Source: Maritalea porphyrae (GTDB lineage Bacteria; Pseudomonadota; Alphaproteobacteria; Rhizobiales; Devosiaceae). Taken from it: a DNA stretch of 64,000 bases. The notes below the pieces were generated by a model that worked only from the letters and a program-made list of their open reading frames with translations, was not told where the DNA came from and did not search any database. The stretch lies in NCBI RefSeq assembly GCF_030159895.1, contig NZ_BSNI01000001.1:592523-656522 (forward strand). Direction: 5' to 3'. Below are positions 42,620-51,648 of the stretch, piece by piece (position 1 is the first letter of the stretch; the number at the start of each line of letters is the position of its first letter). The translations under genes and the position numbers were made by a program.

Positions 42620-43633
42620 CTATTTTGTTTCAACGATCTGCTGATCGATGGCACCGAAAATACTTGATCCATCATCATTGAGCATTTCGATACGAACCTG
42701 ATCGCCAAACTTCATAAATTCAGTGGTTGGTTTGCCACTCTCAATGGTTTCGATCATACGGATTTCGGCGATGCAAGAATAGCCCAAGCCGCCATCACGC
42801 ACAGGTTTGCCCGGCGTGCCATCAGCATCTTTGTTTGACACGGTGCCAGACCCGATAATCGCGCCCGCTGCAACGTGGCGTGTTTTTGCCGCATGAGAGA
42901 CGATCTTTGGGAAATTGAACGTCATATCAACGCCTGCATTGGCTTTGCCGAAAGCATCGCCATTATAGTGCACCAGCATGTCACGATGCACCTTGCCGTC
43001 TTGCCAATTCTCGCCCAACTCGTCTGGCGTAATCGCCACGGGTGCAAAAGCAGTCGCGCCTTTACTTTGGAAAAAGCCAAAGCCTTTGGCCAACTCACCT
43101 GGAATCAAAGCGCGGTAGCTCACATCATTGAGCAATACGATCAGCTTGATTTTGTCCGCCGCTTCCTCCGGTGAAAGACCCATTTTAAGGTCATCGCAAA
43201 TCACACCAATCTCGGCTTCCATATCGATGCCCCAGCTCTCCGAGCCAACTTCCACATCGTCATGCGCGCCCAGCATTGCATCGGGTGCACCCATATACAT
43301 CAATGGATCTTCCCAGAAGCTCGCTGGCAATTCCGCGCCACGTGCCTTGCGCACAAGTTCAACGTGATTGACGTAAGCAGACCCATCTGCCCACTGGCTT
43401 GGGTTCGGCAAAGGTGCCATCGCTTTTTGAACGTCAAATGCTTCACCAACAGATGCATCGCCATTGATTTTCTCAGAAAGCGCCTGCAGGCCCGCTTCAA
43501 CGCTGGACCAATCATCAATCGCATCACGCATGGTTTTGGCCACATCTCTTGCGCTCACATAGCGCGACAAATCTCGGCTCACCACCACCAGCTCGCCATA
43601 GCGCGAGCCGTTTGAAAGAGTTGCAAGTTTCAT
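42620..43633 (-). CDS. Fumarylacetoacetase (fumarylacetoacetate hydrolase family)
   Basis: A 337-residue hydrolase for the last step of homogentisate breakdown, giving fumarate and acetoacetate. Metal-site residues appear in the segments DMEAEIGVICDDL (E) and VLLNDVSYRAL (D), with the FAH body SKGATAFAPVAITPDELG and GAIIGSGTVSNKD. The ATG at 43633 is chosen over an in-frame 43669 start, which would overlap hmgA. It lies 4 bp after the hmgA stop and 18 bp before maiA, in a tight operon. Confidence 0.93.
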   Translation of the reverse strand: MKLATLSNGSRYGELVVVSRDLSRYVSARDVAKTMRDAIDDWSSVEAGLQALSEKINGDASVGEAFDVQKAMAPLPNPSQWADGSAYVNHVELVRKARGAELPASFWEDPLMYMGAPDAMLGAHDDVEVGSESWGIDMEAEIGVICDDLKMGLSPEEAADKIKLIVLLNDVSYRALIPGELAKGFGFFQSKGATAFAPVAITPDELGENWQDGKVHRDMLVHYNGDAFGKANAGVDMTFNFPKIVSHAAKTRHVAAGAIIGSGTVSNKDADGTPGKPVRDGGLGYSCIAEIRMIETIESGKPTTEFMKFGDQVRIEMLNDDGSSIFGAIDQQIVETK

Positions 43634-43637
43634 AAAA

Positions 43638-44957
43638 TCAGTCCCACTTTCCTTCTGGGGTGCCATCAAAATGGCTCTTTAGGTCTTCCCAGCAATCAAT
43701 GTAATTATCTTGTTGTGTCTCAAGCTTCGCCGCATAATCTGTCAGAAGTTGCGGGAACCGCGTTTCGAACATAAATGCCATGGTATTATCAAGTTTTTGC
43801 GGCTTCAAATCCGCATTTGAAGCTTTATAGAACCCGCCCGAATCTGGCCCGTGCGGCAACATCATATTGTGCAAGCTCATGCCGCCGGGCACAAAGCCTT
43901 CTTCCTTCGCATCGTACTGACCTTGGATAAGCCCCATAAATTCAGACATGATGTTGCGGTGATACCAAGGCGGACGGAACGTGTGCTCGGCCACCAGCCA
44001 GCGCGGCGGGAAGATCACAAAATCAATATTCGCCGTACCCTCTTCGCCAGACGGTGCCGTTAGAACGGTGAAAATTGACGGATCAGGGTGATCGAACAAA
44101 ATTGAGCCAACCGGCGAATAAGTCGCAAGATCATATTTATATGGCGTGTAGTTGCCGTGCCAAGCGACCACATCGAGCGGCGAATGTGGAATTTCTGTTT
44201 CATAGAAATTACCACACCATTTCACGATCACCCGACAAGGCGTATCTTTTTGTTCAAACGCTGCAACCGGCGTTTTGAAATCGCGTGGGTTTGCCAAACA
44301 GTTCGCGCCAATCGGACCACGATCTGGCAACGTAAATTTTGCACCATAGTTTTCGCACATATAGCCGCGGGATGGTCCCTCAACGCTCACCTTGAACACC
44401 ATGCCGCGCGGGATCACCACAATCTCGCCTGGGGCCACGTCAAACTTGCCCATCTCGGTGAAGATGTGCAGGCTGCCCACTTCTGGTACCAACAGCAGTT
44501 CCGCATCCGCGTTGAAAAAGTGATCATCTTCCATCGAGGCGTTGAACGCATAAACATGGCTGGCCATGCCAACCTGCGTGTACACATCCCCTGCGGTGGT
44601 GATGGTTTTCACCCCATGCAAAAAGTCAGTTTTTTCCTCTGGAATCGGCACCGGGTCCCAACGCAACTGCCCAATCGGCAATTCAGCATCGAGTTTTTGC
44701 GGCGCTGTTTTCCAAAGCGGCAATTGGAACGGCTTGAACCGTTTTGTGTGCCGAACGCTTGGCCGAATGCGATATAGCCATGACCGCTCATTGGTGCCGC
44801 GTGGCGCGGTAAATGGCGAACCAGACAATTGCTCAGCATAAAGCCCATAGGCACATTTTTGCGGGCTATTTTGCCCCTGCGGCAACGCACCCGGCAAAGC
44901 CTCGGTTTCAAAATCATTGCCGAAACCGGGCATATAATCGAGATCATTCTTGCTCAT
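43638..44957 (-). CDS. hmgA: Homogentisate 1,2-dioxygenase
   Basis: A 439-residue iron enzyme that opens the ring of homogentisate. It has normal family length and the iron/substrate region [44 protein letters not shown] in outline (His, Glu and His ligands). The N-terminus reads [26 protein letters not shown]. The ATG at 44957 faces a MarR-type regulator; a palindromic operator lies between them at 45003-45020. First gene of hmgA-fah-maiA. Confidence 0.97.
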   Translation of the reverse strand: MSKNDLDYMPGFGNDFETEALPGALPQGQNSPQKCAYGLYAEQLSGSPFTAPRGTNERSWLYRIRPSVRHTKRFKPFQLPLWKTAPQKLDAELPIGQLRWDPVPIPEEKTDFLHGVKTITTAGDVYTQVGMASHVYAFNASMEDDHFFNADAELLLVPEVGSLHIFTEMGKFDVAPGEIVVIPRGMVFKVSVEGPSRGYMCENYGAKFTLPDRGPIGANCLANPRDFKTPVAAFEQKDTPCRVIVKWCGNFYETEIPHSPLDVVAWHGNYTPYKYDLATYSPVGSILFDHPDPSIFTVLTAPSGEEGTANIDFVIFPPRWLVAEHTFRPPWYHRNIMSEFMGLIQGQYDAKEEGFVPGGMSLHNMMLPHGPDSGGFYKASNADLKPQKLDNTMAFMFETRFPQLLTDYAAKLETQQDNYIDCWEDLKSHFDGTPEGKWD

Positions 44958-45002
44958 TTGAAAACCCTTGGACCCTATCTATCTTTTCCAAAGTCAAATT
45001 AG

Positions 45003-45020
45003 TGGTTGCACATGTAACCA
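45003..45020. promoter_or_regulatory. Candidate MarR operator between hmgA and its regulator
   Basis: TGGTTGCAC-ATGTAACCA is an 18-bp inverted repeat matching at 7 of 9 arm positions. A further half site, ATGTAACTA, follows at 45027-45035, just before the MarR-type ATG at 45058. The site sits 46 bp upstream of hmgA. The size and symmetry are typical for MarR proteins. Confidence 0.65.
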
Positions 45021-45057
45021 TCCATTATGTAACTATCAAACGAGGGAGATTTACACA

Positions 45058-45516
45058 ATGGATGATCAAAACAAACAAAACGCTGAAATTCTTGCCTTGG
45101 AGAACTTCTTGCCTTACCGGCTCAATCAAGCCGCTGAAAAGGTCAGCCAAAAGTTCGCGCAGGAATATAAAAAGCGTTATGGCCTGACACGGCCGGAATG
45201 GCGCACCTTCGCCACCATCGGGCAGTTTGGTGTGATCACCGCGCGCGAGATTTGCAATCACTCCCCCATGCACAAAACCAAAGTATCCCGCGCAGTTTTC
45301 TCACTGGAAAAGCGCCGCTGGGTAAAACGCACCCAAGATCCCGAAGATCGTCGGTTGGAACATCTCGAACTCACAAGTGTTGGGCAAACCGCCTATAAAG
45401 ACATGGTCAATGTTGCCCGTCAGTTTGAAAAGAATTTCATTGATTCAATCGGCGGTGAAGATGCCAAATTATTGCTTACTGCGTTAAATGCCATTGAAAG
45501 GCGCTTTGAAGGGTAA
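45058..45516 (+). CDS. MarR family regulator, probable repressor of the homogentisate operon
   Basis: A 152-residue winged-helix protein: LTRPEWRTFATIGQFGVITAREICNHSPMHKTKVSRAVFSLEKRRWV is the helix-turn-helix in outline, followed by the wing DPEDRRLEHLELT. GAGGGAG lies before ATG 45058; an upstream in-frame ATG at 44968 would run through the operator and is rejected. Divergent from hmgA, it is the likely repressor relieved by homogentisate or a related aromatic acid (HmgR/HpaR-like role; inference). Confidence 0.9.
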   Translation: MDDQNKQNAEILALENFLPYRLNQAAEKVSQKFAQEYKKRYGLTRPEWRTFATIGQFGVITAREICNHSPMHKTKVSRAVFSLEKRRWVKRTQDPEDRRLEHLELTSVGQTAYKDMVNVARQFEKNFIDSIGGEDAKLLLTALNAIERRFEG

Positions 45517-45590
45517 GACCAAATACCGCCCGAAAGATCGTAAGCAATTATTTACCGCGCCAATTTTCCAATGCTTTAGTAAATACGCTT

Positions 45591-47006
45591 ATGCTGCGAC
45601 ACATGCAAAGTCGCGAATTGAGCATCGTCGATCCGATTGACTTGATCCCAAATGCTGACGCTCTGGGTCGAGCAAAAGGCATATTTCTGATCACAACTGA
45701 TGGTCAGATCGCTTCCGTTTTTGGTGATTTAGCGGTCCTGCTCAACAATTCCGAAACAAGTCTGGTTGGACAAGACATCCGTGATATTCTGCGCGCAGCT
45801 GAGCTTGATGCGCTTTTCGCAGGCGGATCAACCAACCAAAACCCACCACACAAGATCGCGTTTCTAGCGGAATCCACAAGCAAGAAAATCGAGCCACAAC
45901 GGTTTGTGTTAACCGTACATCTGCCAGAGCAAGCCTTACAAACCGCACCGCAGATGCTGGTCGAAATTCACGAACTTGTTGAAACTGCCGTCCCAACGAA
46001 AACTGCGAACAAACATGATGACCGCATTCGGTTTGCTTTACAAAGCGCCGCGCAAGCGGTTTGGGACTGCGACATGAATAGTGGCGAAATATGGTATTCA
46101 AGCCGTTGGTACACTATGCGCGGATTTGAAATTGGTGACAGCCAAGCCTCAGGTGCCGAAAATTGGCAAAAGCGCCTTCATCCGGATGATAGGGATGAGA
46201 TATTGGAACAAGTCCACGCGCAGGATAGTGGCGAACTAACTGAAAATTCCTTCGAATATCGAGAACGTCACGCGGACGGAAACTGGATATGGATCATGAG
46301 CCGCGGGCGCATTATTGCGTGGAACAGCGATGGCACACCAGCACGTATTGTTGGAACCGACACCGACATAACCGACATGAAAATGCGCGAGCGGCAACTG
46401 ACCCTCGAAACTCGTCGGTTCTTTGAAAAAAGCATGAGCGACATTGCCGCGGCCCATCAGCGCGTCGTTGAGGACAGCGAGAAAGCAAAACAGCTCGCCA
46501 ATCAAGACCCACTTACGGGCCTTGCCAACCGCAGAGCCTTGCTGGAAAAAATCGAAAGCTGGGTGGCCAAGGATCACGAAGAGCCAGGTGTTGGACGGCT
46601 TCTGTTTTTCCTCGACCTCGACAATTTCAAACCGATCAACGATTCGTTGGGGCATGTTGCAGGTGATTTCATCTTGCGTGAAACAGCTCATCGCTTAGCC
46701 CAAATTACAAACTCGTCTGACATGATTGCACGCCTTGGTGGCGATGAGTTTGCTATTCTCATCGAAAGGGGCCTGATTGACGAAGATGTCAGCGACATTG
46801 CCTATCGCATTTGCACACGCATCATAGATGCAATCACAACCCCAATAGAATATGGCGGTCGAAGCCTGCAACTCGGCGTAAGCATTGGCGTGACTGACTT
46901 TGAGCGCGCCAACAAATCCGCGGATCAATTACTGCACGCTGCGGATGTTGCAATGTATAATGCGAAAAACCGAGGCGGCAACAGATTTAGCCTTGCAGAC
47001 AGCTAG
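45591..47006 (+). CDS. PAS-GGDEF diguanylate cyclase, soluble
   Basis: A 471-residue cytoplasmic protein. The N-terminal 130 residues are a degenerate PAS-like region. A PAS_3 domain follows (about 145-265: QAVWDCDMNSGEIWYSSRW, LHPDDRDEI, YRERHADGNWIWIMSRGR), then a helical linker (about 270-305) and a GGDEF domain (about 308-468) with an intact active site, ARLGGDEFAIL. It should make cyclic-di-GMP; no I-site RxxD is obvious just before the motif. The N-terminus is uncertain (ATG at 45591 or 45603). Confidence 0.9.
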   Translation: MLRHMQSRELSIVDPIDLIPNADALGRAKGIFLITTDGQIASVFGDLAVLLNNSETSLVGQDIRDILRAAELDALFAGGSTNQNPPHKIAFLAESTSKKIEPQRFVLTVHLPEQALQTAPQMLVEIHELVETAVPTKTANKHDDRIRFALQSAAQAVWDCDMNSGEIWYSSRWYTMRGFEIGDSQASGAENWQKRLHPDDRDEILEQVHAQDSGELTENSFEYRERHADGNWIWIMSRGRIIAWNSDGTPARIVGTDTDITDMKMRERQLTLETRRFFEKSMSDIAAAHQRVVEDSEKAKQLANQDPLTGLANRRALLEKIESWVAKDHEEPGVGRLLFFLDLDNFKPINDSLGHVAGDFILRETAHRLAQITNSSDMIARLGGDEFAILIERGLIDEDVSDIAYRICTRIIDAITTPIEYGGRSLQLGVSIGVTDFERANKSADQLLHAADVAMYNAKNRGGNRFSLADS

Positions 47007-47161
47007 TCAAATGCGAAACGTATGTGCATATAACACGCCCAAAACTTGCCATCATGTTCATTCTGACATAATTGACGCGTAAAAGCCGTTCAGCCTCATA
47101 TTTCAATTAACGAATATGAGTTAGAACCGATCGGTCCTTAAAATCTTTTGAGTGAGCAATT

Positions 47162-48517
47162 ATGACCAAATCACCGTTTAAAGCCTATGACGTGCGCGGC
47201 ATCATTCCTGACCAGATGAATGTGCCTTTCGCTTATCGATTTGGCCAAGCCGTTGCGCATTTTCTCAAAGCAAAAACAATTGTTGTTGGTCATGATATGC
47301 GCCTTGATAGCGCGCCGTTTGCCGAAGCCATTTCACAAGGCTTGATGGATAGCGGCGTTGATGTATTGCCAGTTGGTCAGTGCGGTACAGAAGAGGTTTA
47401 TTTCCACACAGACAATTCTGGCGCGGACGGCGGATTGATGGTGACCGCCAGCCACAACCCACAAGATTATAACGGAATCAAGATGGTGCTTAAGGGCGCG
47501 CAAGCGGCGACCAAAGATAACGCGCTTGGGCCACTTGAAGAATTGGTGATGGGCGACACCCAATTCGCGCCAGTTTCTTATGAACAACGCGGTCAAAAAC
47601 GCGAGGTTCTCGATCGTAGCAAATATGTGCAACGCTTGCTCAACCAAGTTAAAGGCGTGGAGCTTAAACCGCTCAAAATCGTCTGCCATGCGGGCAATGG
47701 CTGCGCCGGCGCAATCATCGATGCGCTTGAACCACACCTGCCGTTCACGTTTATCAAAGTAGACCATGAAGCAGATGGCCACCTGCCAAACGGCATTCCA
47801 AACCCGCTTCTGCCAGAAAAACGCGCCAAAGCCGCCAACGCAGTTAAAGAGCATGGTGCCGATTTGGGCATTGCCTGGGATGGCGACTTCGACCGCTGCT
47901 TCTTCTACGACCACACAGGCGAATTCGTTGAGGGCTACTATTTGGTAGGTCTAATCGCGCAAACACTGCTGCACAAAAATCCGGGCGCAAAAATCGTCTA
48001 CGATCCACGCATGACCTGGAACACTATTGATGTGGTAGAAGCGGCAGGCGGCGTGCCGATTATTTCCAAAACTGGCCACGCATTCTTTAAACAAATCATG
48101 CGCGAAGAAAACGCCCTTTATGGCGGCGAAATGAGCGCACACCACTATTTCGATGATTTCTCTTATTGCGACACCGGCATGGTGCCGTGGTTGGCAATCG
48201 TGTCCGAAATCTCAACCAGCGGCAAAACCCTCAAGCAGATGGTTGAAGAACGAATTGCAAAATTCCCATGCTCGGGTGAGATCAACTTCAAGGTGGCCGA
48301 CGCACCTGCCATTTTGGCAAAAATCGAAGCGACCTATGCCCCTGATGCATTAAAAGTCGAGCATATTGATGGGGTCAGTGTTGAATTTGAAAACTGGCGT
48401 TTCAATGTACGCTCTTCAAACACTGAGCCCCTATTGCGCATCAATGTGGAGTCACGCGGCGACAAAGACTTGGTCGACGCCAAGGTGCAAGAACTTACAG
48501 ACCTGATCCAAGCGTAG
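47162..48517 (+). CDS. Phosphomannomutase / phosphoglucomutase
   Basis: A 451-residue alpha-D-phosphohexomutase that interconverts hexose 6- and 1-phosphates, feeding GDP-mannose and other nucleotide sugars for envelope polysaccharide. The catalytic phosphoserine lies in TASHNPQDYNGIK, the Mg-binding loop is WDGDFDRC, the sugar-binding loop is GGEMSAHH, and the phosphate-binding C-terminal motif is RSSNTEPLLRIN. The ATG at 47162 is clear. The gene stands alone and ends in a GC-rich hairpin. Confidence 0.95.
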   Translation: MTKSPFKAYDVRGIIPDQMNVPFAYRFGQAVAHFLKAKTIVVGHDMRLDSAPFAEAISQGLMDSGVDVLPVGQCGTEEVYFHTDNSGADGGLMVTASHNPQDYNGIKMVLKGAQAATKDNALGPLEELVMGDTQFAPVSYEQRGQKREVLDRSKYVQRLLNQVKGVELKPLKIVCHAGNGCAGAIIDALEPHLPFTFIKVDHEADGHLPNGIPNPLLPEKRAKAANAVKEHGADLGIAWDGDFDRCFFYDHTGEFVEGYYLVGLIAQTLLHKNPGAKIVYDPRMTWNTIDVVEAAGGVPIISKTGHAFFKQIMREENALYGGEMSAHHYFDDFSYCDTGMVPWLAIVSEISTSGKTLKQMVEERIAKFPCSGEINFKVADAPAILAKIEATYAPDALKVEHIDGVSVEFENWRFNVRSSNTEPLLRINVESRGDKDLVDAKVQELTDLIQA

Positions 48518-48526
48518 AATTAGCAA

Positions 48527-48545
48527 CCCCGGCCTGAAGCCGGGG
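48527..48545. terminator. Hairpin between the convergent phosphomannomutase and SDR genes
   Basis: CCCCGGC (48527-48533) pairs with GCCGGGG (48539-48545) around CTGAA. There is no long T run, so it may be a repeat-type stem serving as a weak terminator for both convergent genes. Confidence 0.6.
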
Positions 48546-48578
48546 CGGCCAAAAGTTCTCTCTAAATCAAATTTTTGC

Positions 48579-49529
48579 TTAGATATCCCACTTCGCGCCG
48601 GTCAACTCTTCCGAGACGTGCCAAAGCTTCGCGGCTGCATCCATATCGCGCCCCCAAGGAGCAATGGGTGTTTCCCCAACTGGACCACCCAATCCGCCGC
48701 GTTTTACCGGACCATAAAATGTCACTGGCTTTGCTTCAGGATCAGCTGCGGCTAACACCAATGACTTTGCGCCATGGGATGGTGGGTGAGACAAAAACCG
48801 TCCAAACACCACCATTAGCCACTTTTCGATGCCGCCCGGACCTGTGCGTTGCAAATTAGTGTCCGCATAACCTGGGTGCACCACATAGGCATCAACTGCA
48901 CTGCCAGCTGCCTTCAAACGGTGTTGCAGTTCATGGATGAAAAGCATATTGGCGAGCTTGCTCTGGCCATAACTAACGGTCGAGCTGTAACCTTCGTCAA
49001 AATTCAAGTCTTCAAACTTGATGCGCTCCAACCCCCAACGGTGGGCAATAGAGGAGACAGCAATAATGCGCCCTTTTGCCTTTTCCACGAGGGGATAGAG
49101 CATTTGCGCAAACAAAAAATGCCCCAAATGATTGACGCCAAACTGCGTTTCAAACCCATCTTTTGTTAGGGTGCGCGTTGGGATCATCATAAGGCCTGCA
49201 TTGTTGAGCAACACATCGAGCGTCTCATGCGTTTTCAGATAGGTATCTGCCGCTGCACGCACACTCTCCAAGGAGGCTAGGTCCATGAGCACATAGTCAA
49301 TAGAAGCTGCTGGCGTTGCATGTTCATTGATTTGGGCAACAGCATCTTTTGCTTTCTCTTCATTTCGGCAAAAAATCGTCACATGCGCATTTTTGCTAAC
49401 CAAGACTTTTGCGGCTTCCAGGCCGATGCCAGAATTGCCGCCCGTAATCACAACAGTCTTGCCGCTCATATCTGGGGTGCGCTCATAACCCCAACCATTC
49501 TTGCCAAATGGCAATTTGTATTTCGTCAT
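48579..49529 (-). CDS. Short-chain dehydrogenase (retinol-dehydrogenase-like)
   Basis: A 316-residue NAD(P)-dependent oxidoreductase. The cofactor motif is TGGNSGIGLEAAK (TGxxxGIG), NNAG follows as LLNNAGLM, and the catalytic YxxxK is YGQSKLANML. The C-terminus is longer than classical SDRs, as in the RDH/WWOX-like subgroup. GGAG precedes ATG 49529. A TetR-type operator lies 22 bp upstream, and the divergently spaced TetR gene on the same strand carries a matching operator, so repression by that regulator is likely. Substrate unknown. Confidence 0.9.
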   Translation of the reverse strand: MTKYKLPFGKNGWGYERTPDMSGKTVVITGGNSGIGLEAAKVLVSKNAHVTIFCRNEEKAKDAVAQINEHATPAASIDYVLMDLASLESVRAAADTYLKTHETLDVLLNNAGLMMIPTRTLTKDGFETQFGVNHLGHFLFAQMLYPLVEKAKGRIIAVSSIAHRWGLERIKFEDLNFDEGYSSTVSYGQSKLANMLFIHELQHRLKAAGSAVDAYVVHPGYADTNLQRTGPGGIEKWLMVVFGRFLSHPPSHGAKSLVLAAADPEAKPVTFYGPVKRGGLGGPVGETPIAPWGRDMDAAAKLWHVSEELTGAKWDI

Positions 49530-49550
49530 CAATTTCTCCAATTATCAAAC

Positions 49551-49568
49551 TGAGTGATTAGTCAGTCA
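49551..49568. promoter_or_regulatory. TetR operator upstream of the SDR gene
   Basis: On the minus strand it reads TGACTGA-CTAA-TCACTCA (7-4-7). It matches the site in front of the TetR gene (50315-50332) at the left arm fully and at 6 of 7 right-arm bases, and lies the same distance (about 21 bp) from the start codon. Confidence 0.75.
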
Positions 49569-49628
49569 TTTTCTATATGTGTTGAACTTTTTGCAATTCA
49601 AGATCTCTCGCTTGAGATTTCTGATCGT

Positions 49629-50294
49629 TTATTTTTTGCTAATGCCGTTCCAAAAGACGTCGAAACTTGTTTCGAGATGCGCGTTGCGCTCGGCGTCCGA
49701 AAACGCCTCGTTCCACAATAGGTACTCAACAACTGCTTGGCCCTGCCGAAACATAATCTCGGCAATGAGTTCTGGGGCTAAGTGCTGCAACCGGCCGCCT
49801 TCTACTCCACCGCTAAACAATGTCATCATTTCTTGATACGGCTCACCAACTGCATCAAGGTCAGTTTTTGTCAGCCTTTCAGAAACACGAATTTGCTCCA
49901 TCAAATTGAACCGCGTCCAATTCGACATGCCCCACTTCAACCCGTTGAACCACAACAACTCGAGTTGATCGCGAAGGTCCGCAATTGGGTCAAACCCAAC
50001 GGACGCAGCGCCAATCATTTCGCGCTTGAGATACATCATCACTTCACGGATCAAGTCTTCTTTTGTCGGGAAGTAATTAAATAGAGTGCCCGTTGCTACA
50101 CCAGCATGTTTGGCCACAGACGCGGTGGACGTGTTCCAAAACCCATTTTCACCAAAAAGCTCAATCGCTGCTTCCAAAAGCACATCGCGCTTCGCCGCTC
50201 GGCCGTCGCCATTGCCCTTGCGTCCACTGCCATTGGTAGCGCGCACATCAGCGGGCGAAAAAACAATCACATTTCGAGGCATTTTCTTTTCCAT
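49629..50294 (-). CDS. TetR family regulator of the SDR gene
   Basis: A 221-residue regulator with a basic, Gly-rich N-terminal tail, then the TetR helix-turn-helix (LLEAAIELFGENGFWNTSTASVAKHAGVATGTLFNYFPTKEDLI in outline) and an all-helical ligand domain. Several Met codons could start it (50303, 50294, 50282); 50294 keeps the 21-bp spacing to the operator at 50315 seen also for the SDR gene. It probably represses itself and the SDR gene 100 bp downstream. Confidence 0.9.
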   Translation of the reverse strand: MEKKMPRNVIVFSPADVRATNGSGRKGNGDGRAAKRDVLLEAAIELFGENGFWNTSTASVAKHAGVATGTLFNYFPTKEDLIREVMMYLKREMIGAASVGFDPIADLRDQLELLWFNGLKWGMSNWTRFNLMEQIRVSERLTKTDLDAVGEPYQEMMTLFSGGVEGGRLQHLAPELIAEIMFRQGQAVVEYLLWNEAFSDAERNAHLETSFDVFWNGISKK

Positions 50295-50314
50295 AGCTGC
50301 CATATAGGAACCAA

Positions 50315-50332
50315 TGACTGAGCAGTCAATCA
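50315..50332. promoter_or_regulatory. TetR autoregulatory operator
   Basis: TGACTGA-GCAG-TCAATCA (7-4-7), with an inner perfect core TGACTG-AG-CAGTCA, lies 21 bp upstream of the TetR start. It is the partner of 49551-49568. Confidence 0.75.
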
Positions 50333-50429
50333 CAGCTGAACGAACTTGTTATTCACTAAAATCAAACAGTGTCGTAATTGGCTGAAAGTTTCATTGGCAC
50401 AAAGCGACAAGCCTGATATGGAAATCTTT

Positions 50430-50798
50430 ATGTCAATGAAAATACATCAAACACTGCTCGATCTTGAACGCGCCATTTTGGCGCCGAACAATCGTGCAAA
50501 CACCGACTTCCTAATGAACATCCTCACTCCGGACTTTTTGGAAATCGGCGCATCCGGCACACGCTACACGCGTGCCAACATTATCGAGCACTTGCGCGAC
50601 AAGCCCGGCTTTGACGGCCCGCGATCCGTTGAGAACTTTTTTGCCAAGCCACTATCCGAAGATACATGGATCGTGAATTATCGCATTCCAGAAACAACGA
50701 CCCAGCGCACTTCAATTTGGCAAAAGCGCGGCGGCGAATGGAAGATGCGCTTCCATCAGGGCACCGTTGAGCAGAAATCAAAAGGCCTATCGCATTAG
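50430..50798 (+). CDS. DUF4440 / NTF2-like small protein
   Basis: A 122-residue protein of the SnoaL/NTF2-like fold as seen in DUF4440: an N-terminal helix (LLDLERAIL), LTPDFLEIGASGTRYTRANIIEHL, then strands ending TSIWQKRGGEWKMRFHQGT. The start is ambiguous (50418, 50430 or 50436); GGAAA before 50430 tips the choice. It may be a small esterase/isomerase-like or binding protein. Its end overlaps the convergent GyrI-like gene by 12 bp. Confidence 0.8.
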   Translation: MSMKIHQTLLDLERAILAPNNRANTDFLMNILTPDFLEIGASGTRYTRANIIEHLRDKPGFDGPRSVENFFAKPLSEDTWIVNYRIPETTTQRTSIWQKRGGEWKMRFHQGTVEQKSKGLSH

Positions 50799-51407
50799 CG
50801 CTCGAACAGGCTGTCGAATAACGGTTTTGCGTTTTTCTGGTGCAATACGGCGCGGATCGCCAAGATAGATCTCGTGATAGTGCCCATGTGCCTCCAAGCC
50901 ATTTTCCGGCAAATATTCGTGATAAAGCTGATCAAGTGTGGGCCGAACTTCTTCGTTTGGGCCAATATGCATAATTTGCACCGCCAGTCCCTCTTCAAAC
51001 CACTCTAAGCGCAAACCCTCAGGTGGTGATGATTTGAGTTTTTCTGATGCCTCCTTGAGAGCACTTTCAAACTGCTGTTGATCGATCCAACTTGGCATTG
51101 GGATCATCAAACTCCATTTGAACTTGTCTCGATTTCCTTCAATCAGATCATTGATATCATCCGCCCACCACAAAGTTTCCAGCGGCGGCTCGATAAAGTC
51201 CTTACCCATGCGCTTTTTGCCATCACGTCGGATCGGCTGGATCGCTGCAAATATCCATTTCAGTTTCGCTTCATAATCACCTTTTTGCGGGTCCCCTGCC
51301 CCATCAAGCATGGCAAAGGGTAGTCGTGGCACCGTGACAGATGAGAACTTGTCGCTTGGCAGGAGGTACAGCTCTTTCAATTGCGCTTTGAGTTCCTCAA
51401 AAGCCAT
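50787..51407 (-). CDS. GyrI-like small-molecule-binding domain protein
   Basis: A 206-residue protein made of a single GyrI-like (SOUL/BtrG-type) domain: VPRLPFAMLDGAGDPQ near the N-terminus, KWSLMIPMPSWI in the middle and the C-terminal EVRPTLDQLYHEYLPENGLEAHGHYHEIYLGDPRRIAPEKRKTVIRQPV in outline. These stand-alone domains bind or hydrolyse hydrophobic drug-like molecules. AGGAG precedes ATG 51407. It overlaps the convergent DUF4440 gene. Confidence 0.88.
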   Translation of the reverse strand: MAFEELKAQLKELYLLPSDKFSSVTVPRLPFAMLDGAGDPQKGDYEAKLKWIFAAIQPIRRDGKKRMGKDFIEPPLETLWWADDINDLIEGNRDKFKWSLMIPMPSWIDQQQFESALKEASEKLKSSPPEGLRLEWFEEGLAVQIMHIGPNEEVRPTLDQLYHEYLPENGLEAHGHYHEIYLGDPRRIAPEKRKTVIRQPVRALMR

Positions 51408-51445
51408 ATCTCGCTCCTCTTTCATCCCAATGATGCCTGCAAAAC

Positions 51446-51637
51446 TTAGCCGCCTGGTTTTGCCGCCGCTTCTAGGGCGTGGGCCAGCACTTGTTTGTCG
51501 CCTATATGGTTGGCCAGCAACAAGATGAGCCGCGCATTGATGTCAGCGCTTTCTTTCTCTGATTTCCCCTCATGCAGCGCCAGAAGATCGGCGTAAAAAT
51601 CATCAGCACCAGCAATATTTGGTTTGGTGTTCAACAT
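51446..51637 (-). CDS. DUF2783 family small protein
   Basis: A 63-residue helical protein (DDFYADLLALHEGKSEKESADINARLILLLANHIGD in outline), matching DUF2783. Genes of this family regularly lie beside an FAD-dependent monooxygenase and an MBL-fold hydrolase, exactly the arrangement here. It begins 11 bp after the monooxygenase stop. The function is unknown; a small subunit or accessory protein of the monooxygenase is a reasonable guess. Confidence 0.85.
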   Translation of the reverse strand: MLNTKPNIAGADDFYADLLALHEGKSEKESADINARLILLLANHIGDKQVLAHALEAAAKPGG

Positions 51638-51648
51638 CTATGCTCTCC

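Noticed and set aside
44157-44777. 206-codon frame opposite hmgA
   Set aside because: Antisense to conserved hmgA motifs; no signals for expression.
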